From: Saprospiraceae bacterium
GTDB lineage: Bacteria > Bacteroidota > Bacteroidia > Chitinophagales > Saprospiraceae
Length of the DNA stretch: 64,000 nucleotides
NCBI GenBank assembly: GCA_016714785.1
Contig: JADKCC010000061.1
Span: 1 to 64,000, forward strand
Direction: 5' to 3'
The notes under the pieces were generated by a model that worked only from the letters and a program-made list of their open reading frames with translations, did no database searches and was not told the origin of the DNA. The translations under genes and the position numbers were made by a program. How positions within the stretch are numbered: position 1 is the stretch's first letter; every line of letters begins with the position of its first letter. Positions 1 to 8,418 of the stretch are shown in pieces.

Positions 1-402
1 TTCTGACCATTTTTTTCTTTTGGGGCACGATGCAAACAAGGAAGCACTTTACTTTCAGGATGGTCAATAGCCAATCTGCACAAATGGCCTACACCTAATT
101 TTATTGGTTGTGCGCCAGGATTTGCTTGATAATGTAGATCAAAGAAATTTTCAATCAAAAAAGATTCGAAATCTTCGTCTGCACCATCATGTAACTTTTT
201 GAGTTCAGCACGTATTTCGGGAATGAGCACTTTTTGTGTGCCTTGGTCATTGGGCAAGATTTCACTACACGCCCCGAAGTAGGTACATAAGATCGTATCC
301 GCTGCTATGGGCGCACGATCTACATGGAACGAATACACATCCGTAGGAAAAAAACGGGTAACTGTCATCTCTCTCATAGTAATTGGATACACTGGAGCAT
401 GT
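1..402 (-). pseudogene. C-terminal part of an IS21-disrupted gene of unknown function (possibly DUF1826-like)
   Basis: The minus strand is open from the IS edge to position 1 and runs off the window, so the true C-terminus is not visible. The reading frame contains the segment FHVDRAP followed by LCTYFGA and a later HRAP. The HxD in FHVD and the following TY.G pattern recall DUF1826 proteins, but this assignment is from memory and weak. The gene's N-terminal half lies on the other side of the IS at 3044-3362. Joining position 402 to 3046 gives an in-frame junction reading YLDILFK then HAPVYPI, with no stop. No promoter or start belongs to this fragment, so it is probably no longer expressed as a functional protein. 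Function unknown. Confidence 0.6.
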
Positions 403-516
403 TGACCCCTAAAACAGAATGAATTTTATGTTTAGGCATGCTTTATTTTTCTGACATTCTGGCTGATATTGACCCCCTTTATAGGGCGGTAGAAATTATA
501 TTCGCATACTGACCCC
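403..516. repeat. Left-end multiple transposase-binding repeats of the IS21 element
   Basis: Three copies of a TGACCCC-containing motif occur in the first 114 bases of the element, beginning at 403, 470 and 510. The copy at about 453-477 reads ATTCTGGCTGATATTGACCCCC. It closely matches the inverse of the right end, ATTCTGGACATATTGACCCCCC. Repeated subterminal sites of this kind are the known binding sites of IS21-type transposases. The last copy lies just upstream of istA. Confidence 0.75.
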
Positions 517-586
517 TTTATTGATGTTATTGGCATGGTTTAGCCATTATTGGTTGTATTATTTACAATCATTAATAGACTTGGAG

Positions 587-2206
587 ATGGCAGGTAAAAT
601 CAAGCGCATGAGCACAATCAAACAATTATTATCATTGCATAGCAATGGGCAAGGGATAAAATATATCTCTCGACATTTGTCAATGAGTCGTAATACTGTA
701 CGGAGTTACTTGAGTAAGTTCAAGACTTTGCAGTGTACAGTTGACGATTTATTAAAGCTAGACGATCCTATTTTGGAAGCTAGATTTCATAGTGGCAACC
801 CTGCTTATAGTGACACTAGGCATGAAGAACTAATGTCTCTGCTCTCTTATTTTATGAGTGAACTTAAGAAACCTGGCGTTACACGATATTTACTTTGGGA
901 AGAGTATAAGATTGGTCGACCTTCACATTATTGCTACAGTCAGTTTTGCTTTCACTTAGACCAGCATGCTGCGTCTCGTCATCCTACGATGGTGCTCCAC
1001 CATGATCCGGCAGATAAGTTGATGATTGATTTTTCTGGTAAAAAGATGCATTATGTGGATAGACAGACAGGCGAAGAGATAAGTTGCCAGTTGTACATTG
1101 CAATACTCCCATACTCGGGATATGTATATGTAGAAGCTTGTCGGAGTCAAGATATAAATGATTTTATAGCCTGTACGTCCCATTGTTTGCAATTTTTAGG
1201 TGGAGTACCTAAAGCACTAGTGACAGACAATCTAAAGAGTGCGGTGACAAAAGTGGATAAATATGAACCCGAGGTCAACGTTACATTTGAACATTTGGCT
1301 AATCACTATGGGAGTATTGTTTTTCCGACCAGGGCCTACAAACCTAGGGATAAAGGCGCTGTTGAAAATATGGTTAAAATAGTATATACACAAGTTAAAG
1401 CACGGCTAAGGAATGTACCATTTTTCAGTCTCTCTGAGCTTAATGAGGGAATAAAGGCGCAAGTACATTTGTTAAATCAAAGGAGGATGCAAACTAAAGG
1501 ATATACCCGAGAAGAACAGTTCTACTCATCAGAGAAGCCATTGCTCAAACCACTTCCTGATATGCCTTTTGAAATACAATATACGCGCATATATAAGGTT
1601 GCCCAAAACAACCATATCTGCCTAAGTACCGACAAGCATTATTATAGTGTGCCGTTTACTTATATCGGTCAGAAAGTTAAGGTTATTTATACAAGATCCA
1701 CCGTACGCATCTACCACAAAGGAGTATTGATATGTGCACACTTACGTCATACGGCTCAAGGAAAATATACAACTGTAGAAGAGCATCTCTGCTCTGCTCA
1801 CCGAGCCTATAATCAACGAAGTCCTGAATATTATATCCAAAAAGCCAGCAAAATCAGTGATTCAGCCCACCAACTCTTTAAGTTACTCTTTGATCAACCC
1901 GATAAGTACCCTGAGCAACTGTACAAAACCTGTGATGGCCTGTTGCGACTCGCTAAGACTTATCATACTGGAGATGAATTTAATAATGCATGCAAGATTG
2001 GCATCGACGAAGGTATATACAATTATAGCTTTATAAAACGCTTACTGGATAATAAAATGACGGGTACCAAGCCACCATCAGTAGCAGATACGCCCTTACC
2101 AAAACATTCCAATATCAGGGGTAGGAGTATTACGTTCAAACCACCATGTTTTAAAATGGTGACTTCGTCATCTTCTTTATTTATTTTAAAAGGAATCTCC
2201 CTATAA
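587..2206 (+). CDS. istA: IS21-family transposase IstA
   Basis: DDE transposase that carries out cleavage and strand transfer of the IS21 element. From the ATG at 587 the protein has 539 residues. An N-terminal helix-turn-helix lies at about residues 10-45 (SNGQGIKYISRHLSMSRNTV), followed by an rve-type integrase core. The catalytic triad can be placed at D148 (in LMIDFSG), D214 (in LVTDN) and E260 (in KGAVENMV). A longer ORF reaches back to 521, but those extra 22 residues are hydrophobic and unlike the family, and GGAG stands just before the ATG at 587. istB follows after 48 bp. The gene is intact. Confidence 0.93.
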   Translation: MAGKIKRMSTIKQLLSLHSNGQGIKYISRHLSMSRNTVRSYLSKFKTLQCTVDDLLKLDDPILEARFHSGNPAYSDTRHEELMSLLSYFMSELKKPGVTRYLLWEEYKIGRPSHYCYSQFCFHLDQHAASRHPTMVLHHDPADKLMIDFSGKKMHYVDRQTGEEISCQLYIAILPYSGYVYVEACRSQDINDFIACTSHCLQFLGGVPKALVTDNLKSAVTKVDKYEPEVNVTFEHLANHYGSIVFPTRAYKPRDKGAVENMVKIVYTQVKARLRNVPFFSLSELNEGIKAQVHLLNQRRMQTKGYTREEQFYSSEKPLLKPLPDMPFEIQYTRIYKVAQNNHICLSTDKHYYSVPFTYIGQKVKVIYTRSTVRIYHKGVLICAHLRHTAQGKYTTVEEHLCSAHRAYNQRSPEYYIQKASKISDSAHQLFKLLFDQPDKYPEQLYKTCDGLLRLAKTYHTGDEFNNACKIGIDEGIYNYSFIKRLLDNKMTGTKPPSVADTPLPKHSNIRGRSITFKPPCFKMVTSSSSLFILKGISL

Positions 2207-2254
2207 CTAAACACTAATAATTTATTTTTTTCTAACATTTTAAATCAGATATTT

Positions 2255-3049
2255 ATGCAAACGATTGAATCGCAAATGTCAGAGCTGAGGCTCACGGGTA
2301 TGAAAAAATCATGGCAGGCAGTACTAAATACCCGCAGACAACATGAGCTGAGTCTATTAGAAGGACTCGAACTTTTACTAGATGCCGAGCTCTTGGAGCG
2401 AGGTAATAGAAGGACTGGAAGACTACTGAAGAACGCCGCTTTCAGATATCAAGCAACTATAGAACAAATACGCTACGACGCATCTCGTGGGCTAGACAAA
2501 TCTTTGATAGGCACTCTATCCACAGGCAATTACATCGGGGAAGGTTCATCGGTAATCATTACAGGAGCTACAGGTTGTGGCAAGTCATATCTAGCATCCG
2601 CTTTAGGTCATCAAGCTTGTAATCAAGGGTTCAAAGTAGCCTATTACAACGTACAAAAACTGATGATGAAAATGCGAATGGCCAGAATAGATGGGTCGAT
2701 CTATAAGTTTTTTGAAAAGACAGCGAAGGCCGATGTACTAATCTTGGATGACTTCGGTTTAACACATCTAGAAAAACAAAACCAGCTAGATTTTATGGAA
2801 CTCATAGAAGACAGACACGGCAAAAAAGCAACCATTATTGCATCACAACTTCCTATGGCGTCGTGGTTTGATATTATAGGAGAAGAGACCATTGCAGATG
2901 CAGTTTTAGATCGCTTGGCACATACTTCATATAAAATCGAACTTAAAGGAGATAGTTTAAGAAAAATCGGTAATTTTGTCACTCCTAAGCGGCATAAACC
3001 ACCAAATCATCTGGGGGGTCAATATGTCCAGAATAGGGGGTCAGTTTAA
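2255..3049 (+). CDS. istB: IS21-family helper ATPase IstB
   Basis: AAA+ ATPase that assists IstA in target selection and transposition. The protein has 264 residues, about the normal family length. It has a Walker A motif (GATGCGKS, near residue 104) and a Walker B motif (VLILDDFG, near residue 161), with a DnaC-like architecture. An oddity at the 3' end is that the reading frame runs through both right-end repeats of the IS. Its last codons lie in the terminal repeat, and the TAA at 3047-3049 lies in the host flank outside the element. The C-terminus therefore depends on the insertion site. The last residues (about HLGGQYVQNRGSV) are encoded by the end repeats. Confidence 0.93.
   Translation: MQTIESQMSELRLTGMKKSWQAVLNTRRQHELSLLEGLELLLDAELLERGNRRTGRLLKNAAFRYQATIEQIRYDASRGLDKSLIGTLSTGNYIGEGSSVIITGATGCGKSYLASALGHQACNQGFKVAYYNVQKLMMKMRMARIDGSIYKFFEKTAKADVLILDDFGLTHLEKQNQLDFMELIEDRHGKKATIIASQLPMASWFDIIGEETIADAVLDRLAHTSYKIELKGDSLRKIGNFVTPKRHKPPNHLGGQYVQNRGSV
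3013..3043. repeat. Right-end inverted repeats of the IS21 element
   Basis: Two copies of GGGGTCA, ending at 3021 and 3043, form the inverse of the left-end TGACCCC motifs. The pair with its spacer mirrors the left subterminal segment at 453-477. The copies overlap the 3' end of istB. Confidence 0.75.
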
Positions 3050-3362
3050 ACAGAATATCCAAGTAATTGATAATATTCAGTGATGGCGATGCACCGTGTG
3101 CTTCCAAGAGTTGCAAGTCATTCAATAGAATGTCACATGCCAACTGCCCTTGTTCACTCAGCACCAACTCAAGAAGGTCATCGGGATGAAGCTCGACCAT
3201 ATTGTCGTCTACTTCTATCGAATTAACTATCTCCTCAAAATCTCCCATTAACTCACGGGACCAACAAATCGCATTAGTATCGCCCTGAAAAAGTGTTTCT
3301 ACTAGGTCTTGAAAATTGTGGACATATTGGATTTGGTGGATGGGATTGGTGGTATTGGGCAT
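3044..3362 (-). pseudogene. N-terminal part of the IS21-disrupted gene
   Basis: About 105 residues starting MPNTTNPIHQIQYVHNF are original host coding sequence. Translation then continues into the IS and stops at 2985 after 20 foreign residues (LTPYSGHIDPPDD and onward). The segment NAICWSREL resembles the WxR start seen in DUF1826 proteins, and the rest is acidic and leucine-rich. The reading frame joins exactly to the C-terminal half at 1-402 if the IS is removed. It could still yield a truncated product of about 125 residues, whose function is unknown. Confidence 0.6.
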
Positions 3363-3380
3363 AGGAATGAGACTAATTAA

Positions 3381-3614
3381 TCAACTATTTAGAAAATCTC
3401 TAACGTTCTTGACTGTTAGAAGTTTTACTATTCCTAATACATATCCAATAATTTGAATTAACAATCCAAGATTTAGTAGCATACCTCCTGAAGCCATGCT
3501 ATTTATTTTACCCAATACACCAATTCCTGTTATTAACCATCCTAAAAAAATGATAATAAAGATATATATATTCTTGAATTTTGATTTGTTTGGTTTGATT
3601 TCGAACTCTTCCAT
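3381..3614 (-). CDS. Small two-helix membrane protein, unknown
   Basis: A 77-residue ORF with a short charged N-terminus (EEFEIKPNKSKFKN) and two hydrophobic stretches at about residues 16-35 and 44-65. This suggests a small inner-membrane protein with two transmembrane helices. It lies 8 bp downstream of the secreted protein gene ending at 3623, on the same strand, so it may be cotranscribed with it. No family is recognised. Coding status rests on length, composition and position only. Confidence 0.55.
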   Translation of the reverse strand: MEEFEIKPNKSKFKNIYIFIIIFLGWLITGIGVLGKINSMASGGMLLNLGLLIQIIGYVLGIVKLLTVKNVRDFLNS

Positions 3615-3622
3615 AATATCTA

Positions 3623-4231
3623 TTATAACATTAAAATATTTTTAATCCCAGTTTGATTCCACTTTTCTTTTTCATTTTTCTCAAACATAATTGTTATACT
3701 CCCAAAATATTGGCTCAATTCTTTTCCTAAGAAATTAAATTTGTTCTTGATTATTACTTTAAGAAAAGCGAATTTTCCATTTTCCGAATATATAGGCTCC
3801 GTGATTAGGAAATAAAAACCCTTTGTTAGTTCAACCTCCTTTATTGTTGCGTAATTTTCTCCTTTTAGTTCAATTCTATTAGATTTGGTATTTTGAGCAA
3901 TCTTACTTAATCTTATTTTTTCAGTTACACTCACTTTATTATCAAGCAATTTGTCAGAAAACAAATACGTATGATGATATGGATGGTGATCGTCTTTTTC
4001 AATTTCTGCTAAAACATCATTACTATTCAAATTTAAATCATCTAAATAAAATGTTTTGGGACTCCAAGCAGTTGTTGTATCTATTATTTTAAATTCATCA
4101 GGTATTATACCATTAAAGGTTTTAATTATATCAAAATTGTCTTTTTTAGAAAATACTAAATCACACAAATCTTTGGTTTGGGAAAAGCCAATTATTGAAT
4201 AAAATAGGATTAAAAAGGTGATTAGTTTCAT
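3623..4231 (-). CDS. Secreted hypothetical protein
   Basis: A 202-residue protein with a clear N-terminal signal peptide (MKLITFLILFYSIIGFSQ, cleavage likely after FSQ). The mature part is mixed polar/hydrophobic and rich in K, N and aromatic residues, consistent with a small periplasmic or surface beta protein. It contains a His-rich DDHHPYHHTY segment near residue 82. It lies 5 bp downstream of the gene ending at 4237 and may form an operon with it and with the small membrane protein at 3381. The family is not recognised. Confidence 0.68.
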   Translation of the reverse strand: MKLITFLILFYSIIGFSQTKDLCDLVFSKKDNFDIIKTFNGIIPDEFKIIDTTTAWSPKTFYLDDLNLNSNDVLAEIEKDDHHPYHHTYLFSDKLLDNKVSVTEKIRLSKIAQNTKSNRIELKGENYATIKEVELTKGFYFLITEPIYSENGKFAFLKVIIKNKFNFLGKELSQYFGSITIMFEKNEKEKWNQTGIKNILML

Positions 4232-4236
4232 ATTAT

Positions 4237-4956
4237 TTATTCTATTTTTAGATTTATATCCTTTCCAAAGGCACCAAAAACTTCAAAATATAAAATTGCC
4301 AATTTTTCGAGTAGCCTAAGCTTGTCCATTTCAGTAAAGTTAGATATTTGCAATTTAAACGTTTCAGTATCAAACCCTAATTGTCTAAGTATTGATTTCG
4401 TTGGCTCAACTAAATAGTGTTCTACCTTCTTATTATCTGTTGCTCTTAATGAGAATTCACCATATTGCTCATCTACTCTCAAAAGTAAGAAAATTTCATC
4501 TTTTTTAATTTCAAATTCGATTTCCTTTATTTCATTTCGTTCTAATCCTTCTAGCAATTCAAGAATTTTATCATTGTCCATTTGCTGTTTAGGTGAAAAT
4601 GTTTTTAAACCTTCAAGTTCTAGCTTTGATTTATCAATTCTTTGTCTTGTGGACTCATTGAGATGTTGTTCCATGTTTAGCCGAGTTTGTTCGTCTAGGA
4701 AGTCCAAATCATATTTTTTCTCATCCAGACTCTTTTCCATTTTTGAAATCACGGATGTAAGTCTTGAAATCTTATTGTAATTTGGGTTTTCAAGGCATTT
4801 CAGAACATCTAATTTTCTTCGCGTATAGATAACAGGTTTGCGAAATGCTTCGGCGCCATCAAAATCCCATTCACTTATACATTCATCTAGAGATGACTTT
4901 AGGTAGTCAAATTCAGCTTGCAAATGCTCAATCAATATTTCTAAATCAGTTTTCAT
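4237..4956 (-). CDS. Coiled-coil protein with a UVR-like motif, unknown function
   Basis: The 239-residue version starts at MKTDLEILIEHL. A 28-residue longer start at 5040 exists, but the extension (MIDSFFLKKTKSCW...) is not protein-like. Near residues 20-45 the segment SEWDFDGAEAFRKPVI resembles the UVR motif found in UvrB, UvrC and Clp adaptors, which mediates protein-protein contacts. Long charged helices follow, then a C-terminal domain of mixed alpha/beta character. It is the first gene of a three-gene minus-strand group. The function is not known, and the UVR call is by eye only. Confidence 0.62.
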   Translation of the reverse strand: MKTDLEILIEHLQAEFDYLKSSLDECISEWDFDGAEAFRKPVIYTRRKLDVLKCLENPNYNKISRLTSVISKMEKSLDEKKYDLDFLDEQTRLNMEQHLNESTRQRIDKSKLELEGLKTFSPKQQMDNDKILELLEGLERNEIKEIEFEIKKDEIFLLLRVDEQYGEFSLRATDNKKVEHYLVEPTKSILRQLGFDTETFKLQISNFTEMDKLRLLEKLAILYFEVFGAFGKDINLKIE

Positions 4957-5173
4957 TCTTTTTCTTAAAGATAACATGCTATCAGACGCACAAATAATCC
5001 AACAACTTTTGGTTTTTTTCAAAAAAAATGAATCTATCAATAAAAAAGTCTTTAAAACTCATATTGCCATACTATTTTTAGCAAACACAAAAATATATGA
5101 TCTACCTGTATTCCCCAAATTTATTTTAAACAACGCTTTTTAGAAAATTGACCTCCCAAAAGCTATGTTGCTA

Positions 5174-5323
5174 TTATTCAGGAATTATAATTTGCACTTT
5201 ACCGTCAACAGAAATAGCTATTTTTTGATGGTTACGTTTTTTATTTTCAATTAATTCTTGAGCGGCAACTTTAAGGGCTTCTATTATTTTATCTTGGAGT
5301 GCCGTTATTTGATTATTTTCCAT
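5174..5323 (-). CDS. Short ORF, 49 residues, unknown
   Basis: The ORF reads MENNQITALQDKIIEALK at the start and ends KVQIIIPE. It has an amphipathic N-terminal helix followed by a basic stretch (ENKKRNHQK) and a beta-like tail. It lies alone in the gap between 5040 and 5446. Composition and absence of overlap make it plausible as a real small protein, but nothing more can be said. Confidence 0.42.
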   Translation of the reverse strand: MENNQITALQDKIIEALKVAAQELIENKKRNHQKIAISVDGKVQIIIPE

Positions 5324-5445
5324 TGATTATAATATTTAAATTCACTTCGTCAACTTCTAAATCATCTATTTAGAAAACTTACAATCAAATACCCCTTTAG
5401 TAATATTGATTGATTATTTCACAATAACTATTTAGAAATTAAAAA

Positions 5446-5871
5446 TCATTTACGTGTGTCGATAAACTCATAAATTTCAGAATTCATTTCCATACTCATT
5501 TGTTCTGAAGTAAATTTAATCCTGTTTTCATCTAAAACTGTGTATTTGTAAATATCTGTTTTGCCAGATACTTCATGAAATTCATGAAACTTTCCCTTTT
5601 CAATCCACCATGTACCAGTTTCAATAAGTTTCTGAGTTCTACCATTTATCATAAATTTAAAATCAAGAACGAAAGTTCCGTCTGATTTTCTATTCATTTC
5701 CCAAGACTTTTCTGCACCTTCAATTTGTTTATCTTTTTCATTTCCGACCCAAGTACCAACAAGTCTAGCATCAATACTTTTATTATTTTCAAGCTTTACT
5801 AATTTGTTTGAGCATGATAAAAATAAAAAGGTGGTAAAAGCAATTAATAAAAATTTGATTCTCATATTCAT
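5446..5871 (-). CDS. Lipocalin-like lipoprotein, hypothetical
   Basis: A 141-residue protein with a lipoprotein signal peptide: hydrophobic core FLLIAFTTFLF and lipobox LSCS, with Cys near residue 20. The mature part begins LVGTWVGNEKDK and continues with alternating beta strands (GTFVLDFKF, ETGTWWIEKGKF, YKYTVLDENRIKF), as in the small lipocalin-like proteins common in Bacteroidota. It is probably exported and lipid-anchored, and its ligand is unknown. A minus-strand TATATTTG (-7 type) lies at 5979-5972, about 100 bp upstream. Confidence 0.75.
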   Translation of the reverse strand: MNMRIKFLLIAFTTFLFLSCSNKLVKLENNKSIDARLVGTWVGNEKDKQIEGAEKSWEMNRKSDGTFVLDFKFMINGRTQKLIETGTWWIEKGKFHEFHEVSGKTDIYKYTVLDENRIKFTSEQMSMEMNSEIYEFIDTRK

Positions 5872-6180
5872 ATATTTAATTTGTTAATTTTTGTTGTTCC
5901 TGTCTTTTAATAAAAAGGTATATATCAGTGATAAAGTTTCCAAAGTTTTAATGATTTTTGTTTAGCATATGCAAATATATATGAACTCATTGGATTTAGC
6001 AAATCTATTTTACATTATTGTGGTCTTAAGGAGTTGATATACAGCTGTATTATGATGTTCAATATATAATTAAGTTTTACAGAGCTAGGGAAAGTGATAT
6101 TTCGGCAACAATAAGCCATTTTTATCAGATAAAAATTTATTTTTTTTGGATACTTAATAGATCGAGCCCTTGATCATTAA
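5872..6180. other. AT-rich intergenic region upstream of the lipoprotein gene
   Basis: No ORF with coding character is present. A minus-strand TATATTTG at 5979-5972 could be the promoter of the lipoprotein gene. From about 6160 the sequence passes into the 21-bp periodic array. Nothing else is recognised. Confidence 0.4.
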
Positions 6181-6957
6181 CATTTTTATTAAGCGTTGTT
6201 AATTCTCCATTGTCCCAATCCTTTTCCACTCTTCCATTAAGCCTTAAGGAGACCTCATTAACTCTTAAGCAAGACTGCTCATCAACAAAGACATCCGCCA
6301 TAACACATTATGGGAGACCGAAAACACCAAATGGGTTCTAATGGAAGCTTTGGGATGGGCAAGTATCACTTCATGGGTTTTGATTAATTGCAAACGACCT
6401 ATACTTTACAGCTAAGGAGTACTCGTTAACAGTAAGGGAGTAGTCTCGAAGCCTTATTGGCTAGTCACAAAGGGTTAACGAATGATCCTAAAGCGTTAAT
6501 CATCAGTCGAAAATTGTTAAGGTATCTTTCGATAAGCTTTACGACAGTTCGCAAAGGCTTAACCTTCGTCCGTGGAAGGTTTTTTAGTACTCCAATATTG
6601 ATTTTGATGATACAAAAACCTTCTAGTACAGGTGCAAAAGAGTTATCGAACAGACCTTTAAGCATTTTAAGTGCAATCAAAATCTTAATCGATATTAAAA
6701 TACACTAAATCAACATCGATATTTTCTAAATCAATGTCGATATAGAAAATATCAATATCAAAAGAGACAATATTAATATCCATTTTGTCTGCATCAATAT
6801 TAAAATATACTGAATCAACATTGATATATACACAATTGACATCGATATACTGTAAATCAATATTAAAATATTATACAACGATATGAATTTACTCTACATC
6901 AATATAAATAAACTATTCATCAATATCAATGTTGTAAGTATCGATATTGATATACAC
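6181..6957. repeat. Degenerate tandem array with a strict 21-bp period (about 37 units)
   Basis: Writing the sequence in rows of 21 bases keeps recurring motifs in register with no insertion or deletion. From 6685 to 6957 (13 units) the rows share a pattern close to TAAATCAATATCGATATATAC. From about 6433 to 6684 the rows begin TTAA and carry AGTC and AAAG in fixed columns. Rows from 6244 show weaker TTAAG/GAGAC and ATGGG repeats. The two short ORFs inside it are by-products, and stops (TAA) recur at fixed columns. 21 bp is two helical turns, so the motifs would face one side of the DNA, and it also equals seven codons. The function is unknown. It is not CRISPR, because no conserved repeat alternates with unique spacers. 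Confidence 0.8.
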
Positions 6958-7101
6958 AAAACTAAAACTTATAGCCGATGAAATGATGGTAACACACAAA
7001 CCGTAGTGATTATTTTACATGCGAAGCGCAAGTTCGATAACACCATAGATGCAGGTATGTCATCAATTCCATCTGACCATTAAAAAAAATAAAATATACA
7101 G

Positions 7102-7458
7102 ATGAAACGCAAAGACCCAAGACTCTTGAATGAATGTAAGGATAAAGTCATTCCATTAACACAAGCCTTAAACTCAAAAAACCCACCCGAAAACGACGCT
7201 TTTGATCATTTTATAAAAGCCACGGAATTTTACTCCAACATTACGGATGAATATAACAGAACCATCTTAATGGCCGAAAACCTACATAGGGAAATTGTAG
7301 AACACGAAAAACTAATCAAAGATATCAAAGAAAGGGCTAAGGCTGCCATAATCTTGCAATATGGTAAAAACTCAAATTTATACCGTAATTTTAACCAATC
7401 GTCTGAATATAAAAAAGTAGTCAGACGCAATCAGCTCAAAGAAAAAAAGATGAAATAG
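7102..7458 (+). CDS. Hypothetical basic helical protein
   Basis: A 118-residue, highly charged, mostly helical protein (K/E/N-rich, no signal peptide, no membrane segment) starting MKRKDPRLLNE. The central part (ENLHREIVEHEKLIKDIKE) has coiled-coil character, and the tail is strongly basic (VVRRNQLKEKKMK), so nucleic-acid contact is possible but unproven. It is the first gene downstream of the 21-bp periodic array and stands alone, with 255 bp to ung. The family is not recognised. Confidence 0.5.
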   Translation: MKRKDPRLLNECKDKVIPLTQALNSKNPPENDAFDHFIKATEFYSNITDEYNRTILMAENLHREIVEHEKLIKDIKERAKAAIILQYGKNSNLYRNFNQSSEYKKVVRRNQLKEKKMK

Positions 7459-7713
7459 TTGTAAAAAGTACTTGTTTCTATACAATCCCATAAGGAGATG
7501 ACATAAAAAATCTAACTGAATAATTTCTCCTTTGTTTCATTATCAGGTTATCCGTAAAATTTATTAAACGTACTTTTAATTAAAATGCTACAAAAACTAA
7601 AAGCACAAAATTCGGAAAAACCTTTACGTTCTTATGGTGTTTAAGGAATGTTTTTGCAGAGGTATTAATTAATTTTTATATTATCAAAATCTTTAGAAAG
7701 AGTGCATAATAGG

Positions 7714-8388
7714 ATGCTACCAATTGATACAAACATCTCTCTAGAATGGATGCAAGCACTCAGAAATGAGTTTGAGTCTCCCTACTTCTCAATGATATTA
7801 ACTCTATTACATCATTCAGAAGGCAAAATCATTTACCCACCAAAGGACCTAATCTTTAATGCCTATAAAGCAGTTCCACCAAAAAATGTTAAAGTGGTCA
7901 TATTAGGTCAAGATCCTTACCACAACCAAGGAGAAGCTATGGGCTTGAGTTTTTCAGTACCCAAAGGTATTAAAATCCCACCTTCTCTAAAAAACATTTA
8001 CAAAGAATTAGCTTCAGATGTGGGATGCACTATTCCTTTTCATGGCGATTTGACATATTGGACACGCCAAGGCGTACTATTATTGAATGCCATCCTTACG
8101 GTAGAACAAAACAAACCTGGATCACACAAGAATATTGGTTGGCAACAGTTTACAGATGCTACGATACAATATCTTTCCTATCATCATACGCATATTACAT
8201 TTATGTTGTGGGGCAATTTTGCCAAATCCAAAAGATATTTAATAGATGACACCAAACATCTCATTTTGGAAGCGGCGCACCCATCGCCATTGGCTAGAAA
8301 TGCATTCCAAGGATGCAAACACTTTTCTGAAGCGAATACTTACTTAAAAGCACATCATAAGCAGGAAATTGATTGGCAAATATCATAA
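7714..8388 (+). CDS. ung: Uracil-DNA glycosylase, family 1
   Basis: Removes uracil from DNA in base-excision repair. The 224-residue protein carries the water-activating motif GQDPYH (D67) and the HPSP loop (H189), plus the LLNAILTVE and GWQQFTDA segments typical of family 1, at the normal family length. A GTG at 7702 would add four residues. The ATG at 7714 fits the usual N-terminus better. It is followed after 30 bp by a DUF423 gene on the same strand. The assignment is secure. Confidence 0.96.
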   Translation: MLPIDTNISLEWMQALRNEFESPYFSMILTLLHHSEGKIIYPPKDLIFNAYKAVPPKNVKVVILGQDPYHNQGEAMGLSFSVPKGIKIPPSLKNIYKELASDVGCTIPFHGDLTYWTRQGVLLLNAILTVEQNKPGSHKNIGWQQFTDATIQYLSYHHTHITFMLWGNFAKSKRYLIDDTKHLILEAAHPSPLARNAFQGCKHFSEANTYLKAHHKQEIDWQIS

Positions 8389-8418
8389 GAAATTAAATTT
8401 AACTAAACCAGCACAAAA

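Larger units (their letters stand above)
403..3043 (+). mobile_element. IS21-family insertion sequence
   Basis: A two-gene element, istA then istB, about 2.64 kb long, bounded by inverted TGACCCC ends: TGACCCCT at 403 and GGGGGTCA ending at 3043. As is typical of IS21 elements, the end motif is repeated internally. The flanks share only a short direct repeat, GT or GTT (401-403 and 3044-3046), which is shorter than the 4-8 bp usually reported for the family. Both genes are intact, so the element could be active. It has interrupted a minus-strand gene that is restored in frame when the element is removed, which argues for a recent insertion and fixes the boundaries to within a base or two. Confidence 0.92.

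Noticed and set aside
4957..5040. Upstream start of the UVR-like gene
   Set aside because: The extra 28 residues are Cys/Ser/Phe-rich and lie in promoter-like AT sequence.
6457..6708. Short ORFs on both strands inside the 21-bp array as genes
   Set aside because: They arise because the 21-bp period is a multiple of three. There is no start signal, no homologous pattern, and stops recur at fixed columns.
6181..6957. CRISPR array
   Set aside because: The period is 21 bp without a conserved repeat separated by unique spacers, and no cas genes are in the window.
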